Shown: piece by piece, positions 23,290 through 30,524 of the stretch
Layout: each line of letters begins with the position of its first letter
Numbering within the stretch: position 1 is the first letter of the stretch
From: Pararhodospirillum oryzae
Lineage (GTDB): Bacteria > Pseudomonadota > Alphaproteobacteria > Rhodospirillales > Rhodospirillaceae
Length of the DNA: 51,459 bases
Reading direction: 5' to 3'
NCBI RefSeq assembly: GCF_007992075.1
Contig: NZ_BJZO01000022.1
Location: forward strand, 1 to 51,459
The notes under the pieces: generated by a model
The model's database searches: none
Told to the model about the DNA's origin: nothing
Seen by the model: only the letters and a program-made list of their open reading frames with translations
Made by a program: the position numbers and the translations under genes

Positions 23290-23667
23290 GGCGCGCTGCT
23301 TTTTCGGGGCGCCCATGCGCGAGGGGCAGGGCTCCGAGGGAGCAGGGTTCTTGTTTGGAGAGCAGGGGGAGAAGTGGGGGGGCTTCTGTTGCCCGGTGCC
23401 CCCCCGAACCGCGCTTACGGATTTTTAGGCCGCAGCGGCAAGTTCAACGTTATCGTTGGCACTTGTCAGAGTTGGTCCGATAACGGTGGTACCATGCCGA
23501 ACACAACCCAGGCCTTTACCACGCACGTCGATCCTATTTCGCCCCCGAGGCCGATTCCAAGGGATGGGGCCCAAGGGATCGGGACTGGTGGAGGCGCCGG
23601 GTACCGCCCCCGGGTCCGCAACGCTTATTCCGCGTGGGGTTTAGTGTCATAGCCGGCTTGCACCGGC
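23290..23667 (-). ncRNA. ssrA: Two-piece (circularly permuted) tmRNA
   Basis: Read on the minus strand, the gene begins with the acceptor piece. A T-arm (CCGGG-GGCGGTA-CCCGG) is followed by the acceptor strand and 3' end CGCCTCCACCA (CCA at 23586). After about 39 nt of loop comes the coding piece, 5' GGGGGCGAAATAGGATCGACG (from 23546), which pairs with CGCCTCC. The tag frame at 23460-23425 encodes ANDNVELAAAA then TAA. This reversed order is the permuted alphaproteobacterial form, processed to two RNAs. tmRNA rescues stalled ribosomes and tags the peptide for ClpXP. The 3' limit near 23290 is approximate. Confidence 0.92.
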
Positions 23668-23673
23668 CCTCTT

Positions 23674-23679
23674 ACTATA
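23674..23679 (-). promoter_or_regulatory. Likely ssrA -10 element
   Basis: TATAGT on the minus strand, 7 nt before the probable tmRNA 5' end at about 23667. No good -35 is evident. Confidence 0.45.
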
Positions 23680-23749
23680 GGGAGGGATCGCGGCCAGGGA
23701 AAGAGGCAAGCGCATTTTATCACGCCGAAGGGGCCGGGGGCGCGGTTGA

Positions 23750-23843
23750 CGACAAAGGGCCAGACGCATGTGACGCCTGGCCCCATTTGTCCCCACGGCC
23801 CCGAAGGGCCGGGATTACTGTAGCCGCTCTCCGAAGCAGCATC
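23750..23843 (-). ncRNA. Predicted tracrRNA
   Basis: On the minus strand, 23843-23818 reads GATGCTGCTTCGGAGAGCGG then CTACAG. It can pair with the crRNA side of the CRISPR repeat (CTGTAGCTGCTCTCCGAAAC) over 18 successive base pairs, one of them G-U. Downstream are a GGCCC-TTCG-GGGCC hairpin and a second hairpin (23757-23763 with about 23777-23783, GGGCCAG/CTGGCCC) followed by TTTGTCGT, a plausible terminator. This is the expected order for a type II-C tracrRNA: anti-repeat, nexus-like hairpin, terminator hairpin. It is divergent from cas9 and ends just upstream of the ssrA promoter. Confidence 0.88.
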
Positions 23844-23847
23844 TTCC

Positions 23848-23876
23848 AGTTAAAGGCGTTTTAAAGGTACCGTCAA
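23848..23876 (-). promoter_or_regulatory. Predicted tracrRNA promoter
   Basis: Minus strand: -35 TTGACG (23876-23871), 17 nt spacer, -10 TTAACT (23853-23848). Transcription would start a few bases before the anti-repeat. The -35 lies about 30 bp from the cas9 start codon, so tracrRNA and cas9 promoters share a very short interval. Confidence 0.65.
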
Positions 23877-23907
23877 CCCTTTGATGAAAATATCGAAGGG
23901 AACGGCC

Positions 23908-26900
23908 ATGGGTCTTGGATGGGGTATCGACGTTGGCGTGGCCAGCCTGGGCTTCGCCGTTTTGGACCTGGACGAGGCGGGCCAGCCGCAAGAAATCGTG
24001 GACGGGGTGGCGCATGTGTACGACGCCCCCACCGGCGCGGTGGAGCGGCGGCTGTTCCGCTCGATGCGCAGGCAAAACCAGCGCCGGCGCCGGCGACTGG
24101 CGACGTTGAAGGCGGCGCTGGTGCAAAACCTGGGCCTGGATCCTGGCTTCGATCAGGTGGTGCCCGACGACGAGACGGTGCGCAAGGGCCACGCCAACGG
24201 CGGCCTGTCGCGGGTGCGTCCGCGTGCCCTGGGGCTTGAGGTCGCGTTGTCGCCCGAGGACCTGGGGCGGGCGTTGATGCACCTGGCCCGCAATCGCGGC
24301 CGGCGCCTGAGTCGGGGTTTGCGGGATGCCCGTCCCGACGACGCCCCGGAACCCGACCCCAAGGCGGGCACGCCCCAGGACGTGAAAAAGGGCAGGGGGG
24401 CGAAAAAGGCCAAGGCGGATCCGGAGTCGCCGGAAGGCATGGCCGCCGCCGCGCGCCGGACCCAGGATCTGCTGGCGGCCCTGGGGCGCGAGTTGGGGCA
24501 GGGCGAGCCGGCCACCCCGGGGCAATGGTTGCGCCGCGAGGAGGAGCGCGGGAACCCCACCCGCCAATCCAGGCACACGCCCGATACGCCCGTGTTCACC
24601 CGGCGGATGATGCAAGACGAGGCCCGGCGGCTGCTGGAGGCCCAGGCTTCTTTTCATCCGGGCCTGACGGCGGAAACGCGCGCCAGCCTTTTCGGCCTGA
24701 TTTTCCACGAGGAAACCACGGACGGGCCCAGGGTCGGGAAATGTCGCTATCGGGTGCGCGGCCCGGATGGCGCGATCGAGGACCGGCTTCCCCTGGCCTC
24801 GGACCTGTTCCAGACCAAGCGGATTTTGGAGGAAATCGCGCATCTCGTCACCCTGACCGATCCGATCACCGGCACGAAGGAACCGCTGACCCTGGCCCAG
24901 CGCGACGGGCTGCGCGACAAGGCCCTGGCCGGCGAAGACCTGACGGCGGCCAAGGTGCGCGCCTGGTTGAAGCTGGGCCGGAGCGCCGAGGCGCCGGTTC
25001 TGGGGCTGGAGGTTGCCGCGGGAGCGGCGGCCAAAAAGGCCGGCAAGGGCCGCAAGACCGAGGCCCGGATCGCGGGCCACGCCCTGGCCAAGGCGTTCCG
25101 TGAGGCCGGCGCCCATGACCTGTGGCACGGGGCCAGCCTGGCCGAGCGCGACCGTCTGGCCTGTCTTCTGCGCACCGTCGATGACCGGGAAGAGCTGACG
25201 GAGGTTCTGGAAGGCGAATTCGGGCTGGAGGCTCCGGTGGCCGCCGCGCTGGCCCAGGCCCGGGTTCCGCAGGGATATTCGGCGGCCGGGGCAACGGCCA
25301 CGCGCCACATCATCGAGCAGATGCAAGCCGAGGTGATCCCGGTGTCGGAAGCGGTGCGCCGCGCCGGCCTGCGCGATGCCCTGGGCACGCCCGAGGAAGA
25401 CAGGCCGCCGCGCACGGCTCCCTTGCCCTACTACGGCGAAGTCCTGCCCGAGGCGTGCATGGGCGGGACCGGGGAACCCGGCGATCCCCCGGAAAAGCGC
25501 TTTGGCCGCGTGCCCAACCCGGTGGTGCACGTGGCCTTGAACCGGCTGCGGGTGGTGGCGAACGAGTTCCTGAAGCGCTACGGCCCCCCCGACCGGATCG
25601 GCCTGGAATTGGCCCGCGACATGCACAAAAGCATCGAGGAACGCGAAGCCCAGGAAAAGGAAAACCAGGCCCGGCAAAAGGAAAACGACCGCCGGGCCGA
25701 GATGCTGATCAGCCAGGGCCTGCCGGCGACCCGTGACGCCTTGAAGATGATGCGCTTGTGGGAGTGGCAAAAGCACAAGTGCCTGTATACCGGGCAGGAA
25801 ATCAGCCTGGAAGACCTGGGGCGGGGCGTGGTCGAGGTCGATCACATCCTGCCCTGGGCCGAGACCATGGACGACCGCATGGGCAATCTGGCCTTGTGCT
25901 TGCGCGAGGTGAACGCCTTCAAGGGTAAACGGGCCCCGCACGCGGCGTTCTACCCCCGTTTTCCCCGGGGGGATGGCCGGGATCGGGATTACGCCCACCT
26001 TCTGAAGCAGGTGCAGGAAGACCGGCCGGGGTCGTTGTGGCGCTTCGAGCCCGATGCCCTGGAGCGGGTGCGCGGGCAAGAGCGCTTCCAGGAGCGTTTC
26101 TTGAACGACACCCGGTACGTGGGCAAGCTCGCGCGCGCGTATCTGGCCCGTCTGGTGCCCCGGGAAAGCGATGTGCTGTGTTTGAACGGGGCCATCACCG
26201 CCCAGCTGCGCCGGCAGTGGGGATGCTCGACCCTGATCCGCGAGATCATGATTGACGAAGGGCGTCTGGATCCCGACCTGTTCGCGCCCCAGGGCGATCC
26301 CCCGGCCGACGAAGCCGCGCGCGCCGAGCACGCCAAGGCCCTGGCGGAACGGGTGCGGGCGCGGGGCAAGATCCGCTGGGATGACCGCCATCATCTGCTG
26401 GATGCCATCGTGGCCGGGTGCGTGACCCGCTCCGACGTGCAGCGCCTGCAAACCCTGAGCGCGCGCGGCGTGGCGGGCGAGGACGCGGCCACCGTGCTGG
26501 CCGGGATTCGTCGGGGTGTTGGGGACGCGGCGCCGGCCGGGTTTTGCTGGCGCCCGGATTTCTCCCCCCGGGTCAAGGCCTTCCTGACCACGCTCACGCC
26601 CGAGCAGCCCACCCGTGTGACCCGCAAGCCCGATCATGATCCCAAGGGGGCCCTGCACAAGCAAACGCAACTGGGCGTGATCTGCGAAAACCCGGACCGG
26701 CCCGGCCTGTTCGTGACCCTGGCCCGCCAGGAGGTGGCCGCCCTGGGGGCGCCATGCAAGGACCGGGCGGCTTTTCAGGAACGTTTGGAGGAGCGCCTGG
26801 GGATCGGGGGCCCGGCGCGCGCGGCCCTGGCGGCGGCGGTGAAGGCGGGGCGGCCGGTGTGGTGGGGCCGCCAGAAGGCCACCGACCCCAGCGACGCCCC

Positions 26901-27405
26901 GCTGGCCGCCCTGGGCAACCTGGAGCGGGCCAACACCCAGCTGCAAGAAGCGCTGCTGGCCGCCTGGGACAGGGCCGCCGAAACCCTGGACGACAAAGGC
27001 AAGCCCAAATCCGGCCCCCTTCTGGCCCGCGAGGCGGTGGCCGAGGTGCTGAAGCAAGCCAAACAATACCGCTTCACCCGGGTTGAGCACCAAAAGGTGC
27101 GGGTGCTGCGGAGGAACAAGGATGGGCGCCCGTGTGTTTCGTATGTAACGGGTAGCAATCATGCCCTGGTTTGCTTCAAGCGCCTTGATGGGAGCCCCGA
27201 TCTTGAGGTCATCACGACCTTGGATGCGAACGATACCCGATTCGTTCCGACATGGAGGCGTTTGGGAGGTCATCTTTTGTTCACGCTTCAACAGGGGGAT
27301 CTTGTCGAAATGACCCCTCCTTCCTTGCGGAGCGACGACGAGGAAGAGAATTTTTGGGGCGGGAACGCGCAATTTACCGGTTGGCCTCGTTTTCTGGAGA
27401 CATGA
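23908..27405 (+). CDS. cas9: CRISPR-associated endonuclease Cas9, type II-C
   Basis: 1165-residue compact Cas9. RuvC-I is GIDVGVASLGFA (Asp8), followed by the arginine-rich bridge helix (RSMRRQNQRRRRRLATLK). RuvC-II is RIGLELARDM (Glu567), HNH is VEVDHILPWAETMDDRMGNL (catalytic His646), and RuvC-III is DRHHLLDAIV (His828, Asp832). All nuclease residues are present. The ATG at 23908 is chosen because AAGGGAA precedes it and it puts Asp at position 8; an ATG at 23884 is possible. The size and cas9-cas1-cas2 order without csn2 or cas4 indicate II-C. The stop overlaps the next small gene by 4 bp. The PAM cannot be read from sequence. Confidence 0.97.
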   Translation: MGLGWGIDVGVASLGFAVLDLDEAGQPQEIVDGVAHVYDAPTGAVERRLFRSMRRQNQRRRRRLATLKAALVQNLGLDPGFDQVVPDDETVRKGHANGGLSRVRPRALGLEVALSPEDLGRALMHLARNRGRRLSRGLRDARPDDAPEPDPKAGTPQDVKKGRGAKKAKADPESPEGMAAAARRTQDLLAALGRELGQGEPATPGQWLRREEERGNPTRQSRHTPDTPVFTRRMMQDEARRLLEAQASFHPGLTAETRASLFGLIFHEETTDGPRVGKCRYRVRGPDGAIEDRLPLASDLFQTKRILEEIAHLVTLTDPITGTKEPLTLAQRDGLRDKALAGEDLTAAKVRAWLKLGRSAEAPVLGLEVAAGAAAKKAGKGRKTEARIAGHALAKAFREAGAHDLWHGASLAERDRLACLLRTVDDREELTEVLEGEFGLEAPVAAALAQARVPQGYSAAGATATRHIIEQMQAEVIPVSEAVRRAGLRDALGTPEEDRPPRTAPLPYYGEVLPEACMGGTGEPGDPPEKRFGRVPNPVVHVALNRLRVVANEFLKRYGPPDRIGLELARDMHKSIEEREAQEKENQARQKENDRRAEMLISQGLPATRDALKMMRLWEWQKHKCLYTGQEISLEDLGRGVVEVDHILPWAETMDDRMGNLALCLREVNAFKGKRAPHAAFYPRFPRGDGRDRDYAHLLKQVQEDRPGSLWRFEPDALERVRGQERFQERFLNDTRYVGKLARAYLARLVPRESDVLCLNGAITAQLRRQWGCSTLIREIMIDEGRLDPDLFAPQGDPPADEAARAEHAKALAERVRARGKIRWDDRHHLLDAIVAGCVTRSDVQRLQTLSARGVAGEDAATVLAGIRRGVGDAAPAGFCWRPDFSPRVKAFLTTLTPEQPTRVTRKPDHDPKGALHKQTQLGVICENPDRPGLFVTLARQEVAALGAPCKDRAAFQERLEERLGIGGPARAALAAAVKAGRPVWWGRQKATDPSDAPLAALGNLERANTQLQEALLAAWDRAAETLDDKGKPKSGPLLAREAVAEVLKQAKQYRFTRVEHQKVRVLRRNKDGRPCVSYVTGSNHALVCFKRLDGSPDLEVITTLDANDTRFVPTWRRLGGHLLFTLQQGDLVEMTPPSLRSDDEEENFWGGNAQFTGWPRFLET

Positions 27406-27578
27406 AAACCATTGATATCGAATGCTTGCCCGTCCAGGAACCGCGCGGTCCCAAGGAAGTGCCGAAGCAAACGCGCGTTCGTTTTAAAAGCCGGGATAAA
27501 TTTTTCGCGGCCCGCCCGGTTCCTGTCTTTCTGACGCCGGGCGGGGTTTTGAAATGGAAGCCACCGGTGGGCAATTGA
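27402..27578 (+). CDS. Unrecognised 58-residue protein between cas9 and cas1
   Basis: ATG overlaps the cas9 stop (ATGA, 27402-27405) and has GGAGAC upstream, so it would be translated by coupling to cas9. The product MKTIDIECLPVQEPRGPKEV... is basic and proline-rich and ends KWKPPVGN. It has no signal peptide, membrane segment or cysteine pair, and I recognise no family. The frame is open up to 16 bp before the cas1 start, filling the interval. Type II-C operons usually go straight from cas9 to cas1. It could be a genuine accessory gene or a residual fragment; conservation would decide. Confidence 0.55.
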   Translation: MKTIDIECLPVQEPRGPKEVPKQTRVRFKSRDKFFAARPVPVFLTPGGVLKWKPPVGN

Positions 27579-27942
27579 ACGAGGGGAGGGGGCCGTGTGG
27601 CGAGTCGTGGATATTGCCGGCGACGGCCGGATCCTGACCTTGTCCCACCAGCGGCTGGCGGTGGCGGGACCGGAGGGGCCGCTGGGTCTGGTGCCCTTGT
27701 CCGATATCCAGTCGATCGTGGTGCACGGGCACGGGGCCATGGTGTCGGCGGCGCTGGTGGCCCGCCTAGCCGAGGAGGGGATTCCCCTGGTGGTGTGCGG
27801 GAGCAACCACCTGCCGGTGGCCTGCTGCGTGCCGGTGGTGGGGCACTTCGAGCAGGCCGACCGGCTGGCGGCGCAAACCACGGCGGCGCTGCCCGTGACC
27901 AAGCGTCTTTGGAAGCAGGTCGTGGGCGCCAAGATCCGCGCC

Positions 27943-28046
27943 TAGAGTGAGACCCGAAAAGTGGGAACCGCTTTTCGGATAAGTCGAACGTAAAAACAAA
28001 TGCTTAGAGCATCGTGCCTGGATCAGGTTTAACGCACGATGCTCTA
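27943..28046 (+). repeat. Family B palindromic repeat inside cas1
   Basis: TAGAGTGAGACCCGAAAAGT...GCACGATGCTCTA. Two hairpins: CCGAAAAGtGGGAACCGCTTTTCGG-like at the left and AGCATCGTGC/GCACGATGCT at the right. Relative to an intact cas1 it adds 102 bp, keeping frame but adding stops (TAG, TAA, TAA, TAG). Confidence 0.9.
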
Positions 28047-28143
28047 GGCGGCGGTGCTGGAGCGTGCGGGCAAGCCCGACGTGGCCCGGCTGCGCACCCT
28101 GGCCGGCCGGGTGCGTTCCGGCGATCCCGAGAACGTCGAGGCC

Positions 28144-28246
28144 TGGAGTTTGTCAGGGAAAAGTGGGCACCGCTTTTCCCGAAAAGACAAACTCAAACAA
28201 AGGGATCCAGAGTTTGTCCGTTTCAACGTGAAACGGATAAACTCCA
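28144..28246 (+). repeat. Family A palindromic repeat inside cas1
   Basis: TGGAGTTTGTCAGGGAAAAG...CGTGAAACGGATAAACTCCA. The hairpins GGGAAAAGtgggcacCGCTTTTCCC and CCGTTTCAACGTGAAACGG are nearly perfect. It is open in the entry frame but returns to cas1 in another frame (net 101 bp). Confidence 0.9.
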
Positions 28247-28710
28247 GGCGGCGCGGGTGTATTGGCCGGCCCTGATGGGGGCGGCATTCCGGCGCGATCC
28301 CGAAGGTGGCGGGCCCAACGGCGCGTTGAACTATGGCTACACGGTGCTGCGGGCGGCGGCGGCGCGGGCGATCGTGGGCGTGGGCCTGCACCCCAGCCTG
28401 GGGATCTTTCATGCCGGCAAGCGTGATCCCTTCCAGTTGGCCGACGACCTCATGGAACCCTTCCGCCCCCTGGTGGACGAGGAGGTCCACCGTCATGGCG
28501 ACACCTGGGCCGGTCCCCTTGATCCCACCCGCAAGGCGGCCCTGGTGGCCCTGACCACGGCGGGCCTTCCCACCGACCAGGGGGTGGTGCCCGTGGTCCG
28601 GGTGCTGATTGGCATCGCCCAGTCGCTGGTCGAGGTGTTCCAGGGGCGCCGTTCCCGTCTCTGGTTGCCCGATGCCTGGGAAATCGTGCGGCAGGAAAGG
28701 CTGGATCTCG

Positions 28711-29106
28711 ATGATTGAACCGGAAGTCCGTCGGTTGGTCAGTTTGCGCACCCGCGAGCGGCGCGGGCTGCGTCAGGGAGGCGTTTCGGCGTATCGCAGC
28801 ATGTGGCTGGTTGTTCTCTTCGATCTGCCGGTGGGGTCCCAGGCGGAACGCCGGGCCGCCAACCGGTATCGGCACCTTCTGCAAGACGAGGGTTTTGTCA
28901 TGAAGCAGTGGTCGGTGTATGTGCGCTATTTCGACAGCCGGGCCAAGGCCGAGGCCGCCGCCGACCGCCTGGGCGCCCAGGCCCCGCCCATGGGGTTGGT
29001 CAGCATGCTGTTCCTGACCGACAAGCAATACGGTCTGACCCGCAACTTCGAAGGCGCGGCACCGCGTCCGACCGAGAAAAAACCGGAGCAACTGGCCCTG
29101 TTTTGA
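28711..29106 (+). CDS. cas2: CRISPR-associated endoribonuclease-like Cas2
   Basis: 131 residues. WLVVLFDLPVGSQAERRAANRYRHLL gives the ferredoxin-like fold start with the conserved Asp, followed by MKQWSVYVRYF and a KPEQLALF tail. Cas2 is the structural partner of Cas1 in spacer integration. The ATG at 28711 overlaps the cas1 stop by 8 bp, so expression was probably coupled to cas1. The frame is intact, but with cas1 broken it has no apparent partner here. It is followed by a strong terminator. Confidence 0.93.
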   Translation: MIEPEVRRLVSLRTRERRGLRQGGVSAYRSMWLVVLFDLPVGSQAERRAANRYRHLLQDEGFVMKQWSVYVRYFDSRAKAEAAADRLGAQAPPMGLVSMLFLTDKQYGLTRNFEGAAPRPTEKKPEQLALF

Positions 29107-29126
29107 GCCGTTTTGCTCCGGTTTTT
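29081..29126. terminator. Bidirectional terminator between cas2 and array
   Basis: 11 bp stem AACCGGAGCAA (29081-29091)/TTGCTCCGGTT (29113-29123) followed by TTTTT on the plus strand and TTTTTTCTC on the minus strand. It would end both the cas operon and any crRNA transcript coming from the array towards cas2. Confidence 0.82.
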
Positions 29127-29178
29127 CGTCACCCTACCCCCGGAAAACAAAGCGAAATCAAGGAGGTGGGAGGGGGTG

Positions 29179-29412
29179 GACTGTAGCACGGCTTGTTTCG
29201 GAGAGCAGCTACAGCTTGGTCGGGGCAAGAGGGTTCGAACCTCCGACTGTAGCACGGCTTGTTTCGGAGAGCAGCTACAGCGCATACGCATGTCCAGGCC
29301 GAAAGGCTAAAACTGTAGCACGGCTTGTTTCGGAGAGCAGCTACAGCTGATCAAGGTCCACCAAAAAAAGACCGGCGACTGTAGCACGGCTTGTTTCGGA
29401 GAGCAGCTACAG
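29179..29412 (-). CRISPR. Type II-C CRISPR array, 4 repeats, 3 spacers
   Basis: Four 36 bp repeats (29179-29214, 29245-29280, 29311-29346, 29377-29412) with three 30 bp spacers. All repeats are identical except the first base of the third. On the minus strand the repeat starts CTGTAGCTGCTCTCCG and ends GTGCTACAGTC. That end carries an extended -10-like TG-C-TACAGT, placed like the promoter inside the Neisseria meningitidis II-C repeat. With the anti-repeat match this sets crRNA transcription on the minus strand, towards cas2. Spacer 1 (29215-29244) resembles a tRNA-Pro 3' end. No leader is visible: repeat 4 abuts an IS630 relic. Confidence 0.97.
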
Positions 29413-30055
29413 CCGTGCAGAGAGCATCGAAATCCCGGGGCGCCATCGCTCTGACGACGGCCTTGATTCTGGCGAAGAGCATTTCGATGGGATTGAGGTC
29501 GGGGGAATAGGCGGGCAAGAAGGACAGCGTGGCGCCGCACGCTTCGATGGCCCGTCGAGCAGCGGCGTTCTTATGGACGTTGAGATTGTCGCAAATCACG
29601 ATGTCGTCGGCGGCCAAAGTCGGGGCCAGGGCTTGCTCGACCCACGTTGCGAACGCGTCGCCATCCATGGCACCAGGTAAAAGGATGGGAGCGTCCACAC
29701 GCTCAGAGCGCAGGCCCGCGATAAAGGTATTGTTATGCCAATGTCCGCGGGGAACCGAATCAATGCAGGGTTGGCCCCGCTTGGAACGCCCGCGTAAACG
29801 GGTCATCTTCGTATCAAAACCACTTTCGCCGATGAAGACCAACGCCCCGATATTAAGATCCGTCATTCCATTACGCCATCGCATCCGCGCTTCGACAATG
29901 TCTTCGCGCTTTTGTTCAGAGGCGACCAGTGTCTTTTTTTTGCGCGTGATGCCATGACGGGCCAACAGGTGCGCGCCCGCAGCACTGGCTGAAAGGCCGT
30001 CTTCCAGAAGCGCCACAAAGCGCCCGCGCAAATCACTCGAATACGGCTTTCCCAT
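29413..30055 (-). pseudogene. Defective IS630-family transposase
   Basis: Starts MGKPYSSDLRGRFVALLEDG and then jumps, in frame, to the RHGITRKKKT region. Much of the helix-turn-helix/linker part, roughly 80-90 residues in relatives, is missing. The DDE domain follows: the first catalytic Asp is replaced (FIGESG, Gly76, where relatives have DE), while ICDNLNVHK and YSPDLNPIEM keep the later Asp and Glu. The last about 30 residues are gone; the frame continues through CRISPR repeat 4 to a stop near 29351. Internal deletion, lost catalytic residue and lost C-terminus make it inactive. Confidence 0.88.
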
Positions 30056-30146
30056 CCCGGCCGACCTCCTGACGGTCAGCCCGTTGAATCATAAAACGTG
30101 ATCCTTGGGAATCCCACGCGACTCAACCCGAGATCAGAGCACTCTA
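29413..30146 (-). mobile_element. Decayed IS630-family insertion sequence
   Basis: The right end is a TAGAGTGCTCTGATCTC-type terminus (30146 leftwards on the minus strand). The left end is missing: transposase coding sequence runs straight into CRISPR repeat 4 at 29412. Loss of the IS left end together with array sequence (or leader) is the simplest explanation. Confidence 0.85.
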
Positions 30147-30485
30147 GGAGATGCCCAGTGCCTTCAGGCGGCGAGAGACCGTCGATTGGTCTATCCCAAG
30201 GATATCGGCAATTTCCTGCTGCGTTTTCTTCTGTCGCACCCGAAGATCCCGAATCGCTTGATCCTGGTCGGTCGATGAAGAATCGGCCCCATTATAAACA
30301 ACTGCGGTCTGGAGCAGTCCCCCAACTGTGGTCTCGCGCGAAAGGACATTGCCCTCAGGAGTTTTTATATGCTCCCGCTCCACGCCTCCCTTCCTCACAA
30401 ATTTGACATCGTTTTGCGGATCATCCCGAAGAACATCTAGCTGATTCGAGCCTGCCCCGCTTGTCGGAGTAAGGTCTTTAGCCAT
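30144..30485 (-). CDS. Helix-turn-helix protein, stop codon supplied by IS end
   Basis: 113 residues starting MAKDLTPTSG, with GGAGG 5 nt upstream. The N-terminal two-thirds are polar and unrecognised. The C-terminus is a clear helix-turn-helix (TQQEIADILGIDQSTVSRRLKALGIS). The TAG stop (30146-30144) is the terminal TAG of the IS630 relic, so the protein may be cut short by that insertion. It is probably a regulator from an older mobile element at this tRNA site. Confidence 0.7.
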   Translation of the reverse strand: MAKDLTPTSGAGSNQLDVLRDDPQNDVKFVRKGGVEREHIKTPEGNVLSRETTVGGLLQTAVVYNGADSSSTDQDQAIRDLRVRQKKTQQEIADILGIDQSTVSRRLKALGIS

Positions 30486-30524
30486 GTCATCCTCCATCTA
30501 GCACAGGTGCTTTATCGGCGCATT

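Larger units (their letters stand above)
27595..28718 (+). pseudogene. cas1: cas1, disrupted by two palindromic repeats
   Basis: Type II Cas1 integrase gene starting at GTG 27595, after GGGGAGGGGG. Cas1 sequence is in three blocks: 27595-27942 (116 codons, ending KQVVGAKIRA), 28048-28143 (32 codons, AAVLERAGK...GDPENVEA) and 28245-28718 (QAARVYWPALMG..., NYGYTVLRAAAARAIV, ADDLMEPFRPLVD). Joined, they give about 306 residues, the normal type II length. Block 1 ends in TAG at the start of a family B repeat with several in-frame stops. Block 2 runs into a family A repeat whose net 101 bp changes frame. Cas1 is therefore almost certainly non-functional, and the locus probably cannot acquire spacers. 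Confidence 0.93.

Noticed and set aside
23359-23376. TTGTTTGGAGAGCAG on the plus strand resembles part of the CRISPR repeat and could be an anti-repeat.
   Set aside because: It lies inside the tmRNA gene, lacks the CTACAG end needed for pairing and has no promoter or terminator around it. The minus-strand match at 23818-23843 is far better.
23815-27372. Long minus-strand frame opposite cas9.
   Set aside because: Shadow frame. cas9 has all catalytic motifs on the plus strand.
28014-28718. A continuous frame that joins a repeat to the last part of Cas1 as if it were one protein.
   Set aside because: Its first third is translated from repeat DNA. Only the residues from QAARVYW onwards are Cas1, so it is a fragment.
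29215-29376. Spacers 2 and 3 matching sequence in this window.
   Set aside because: I found no matching stretch by eye on either strand; their targets are unknown.
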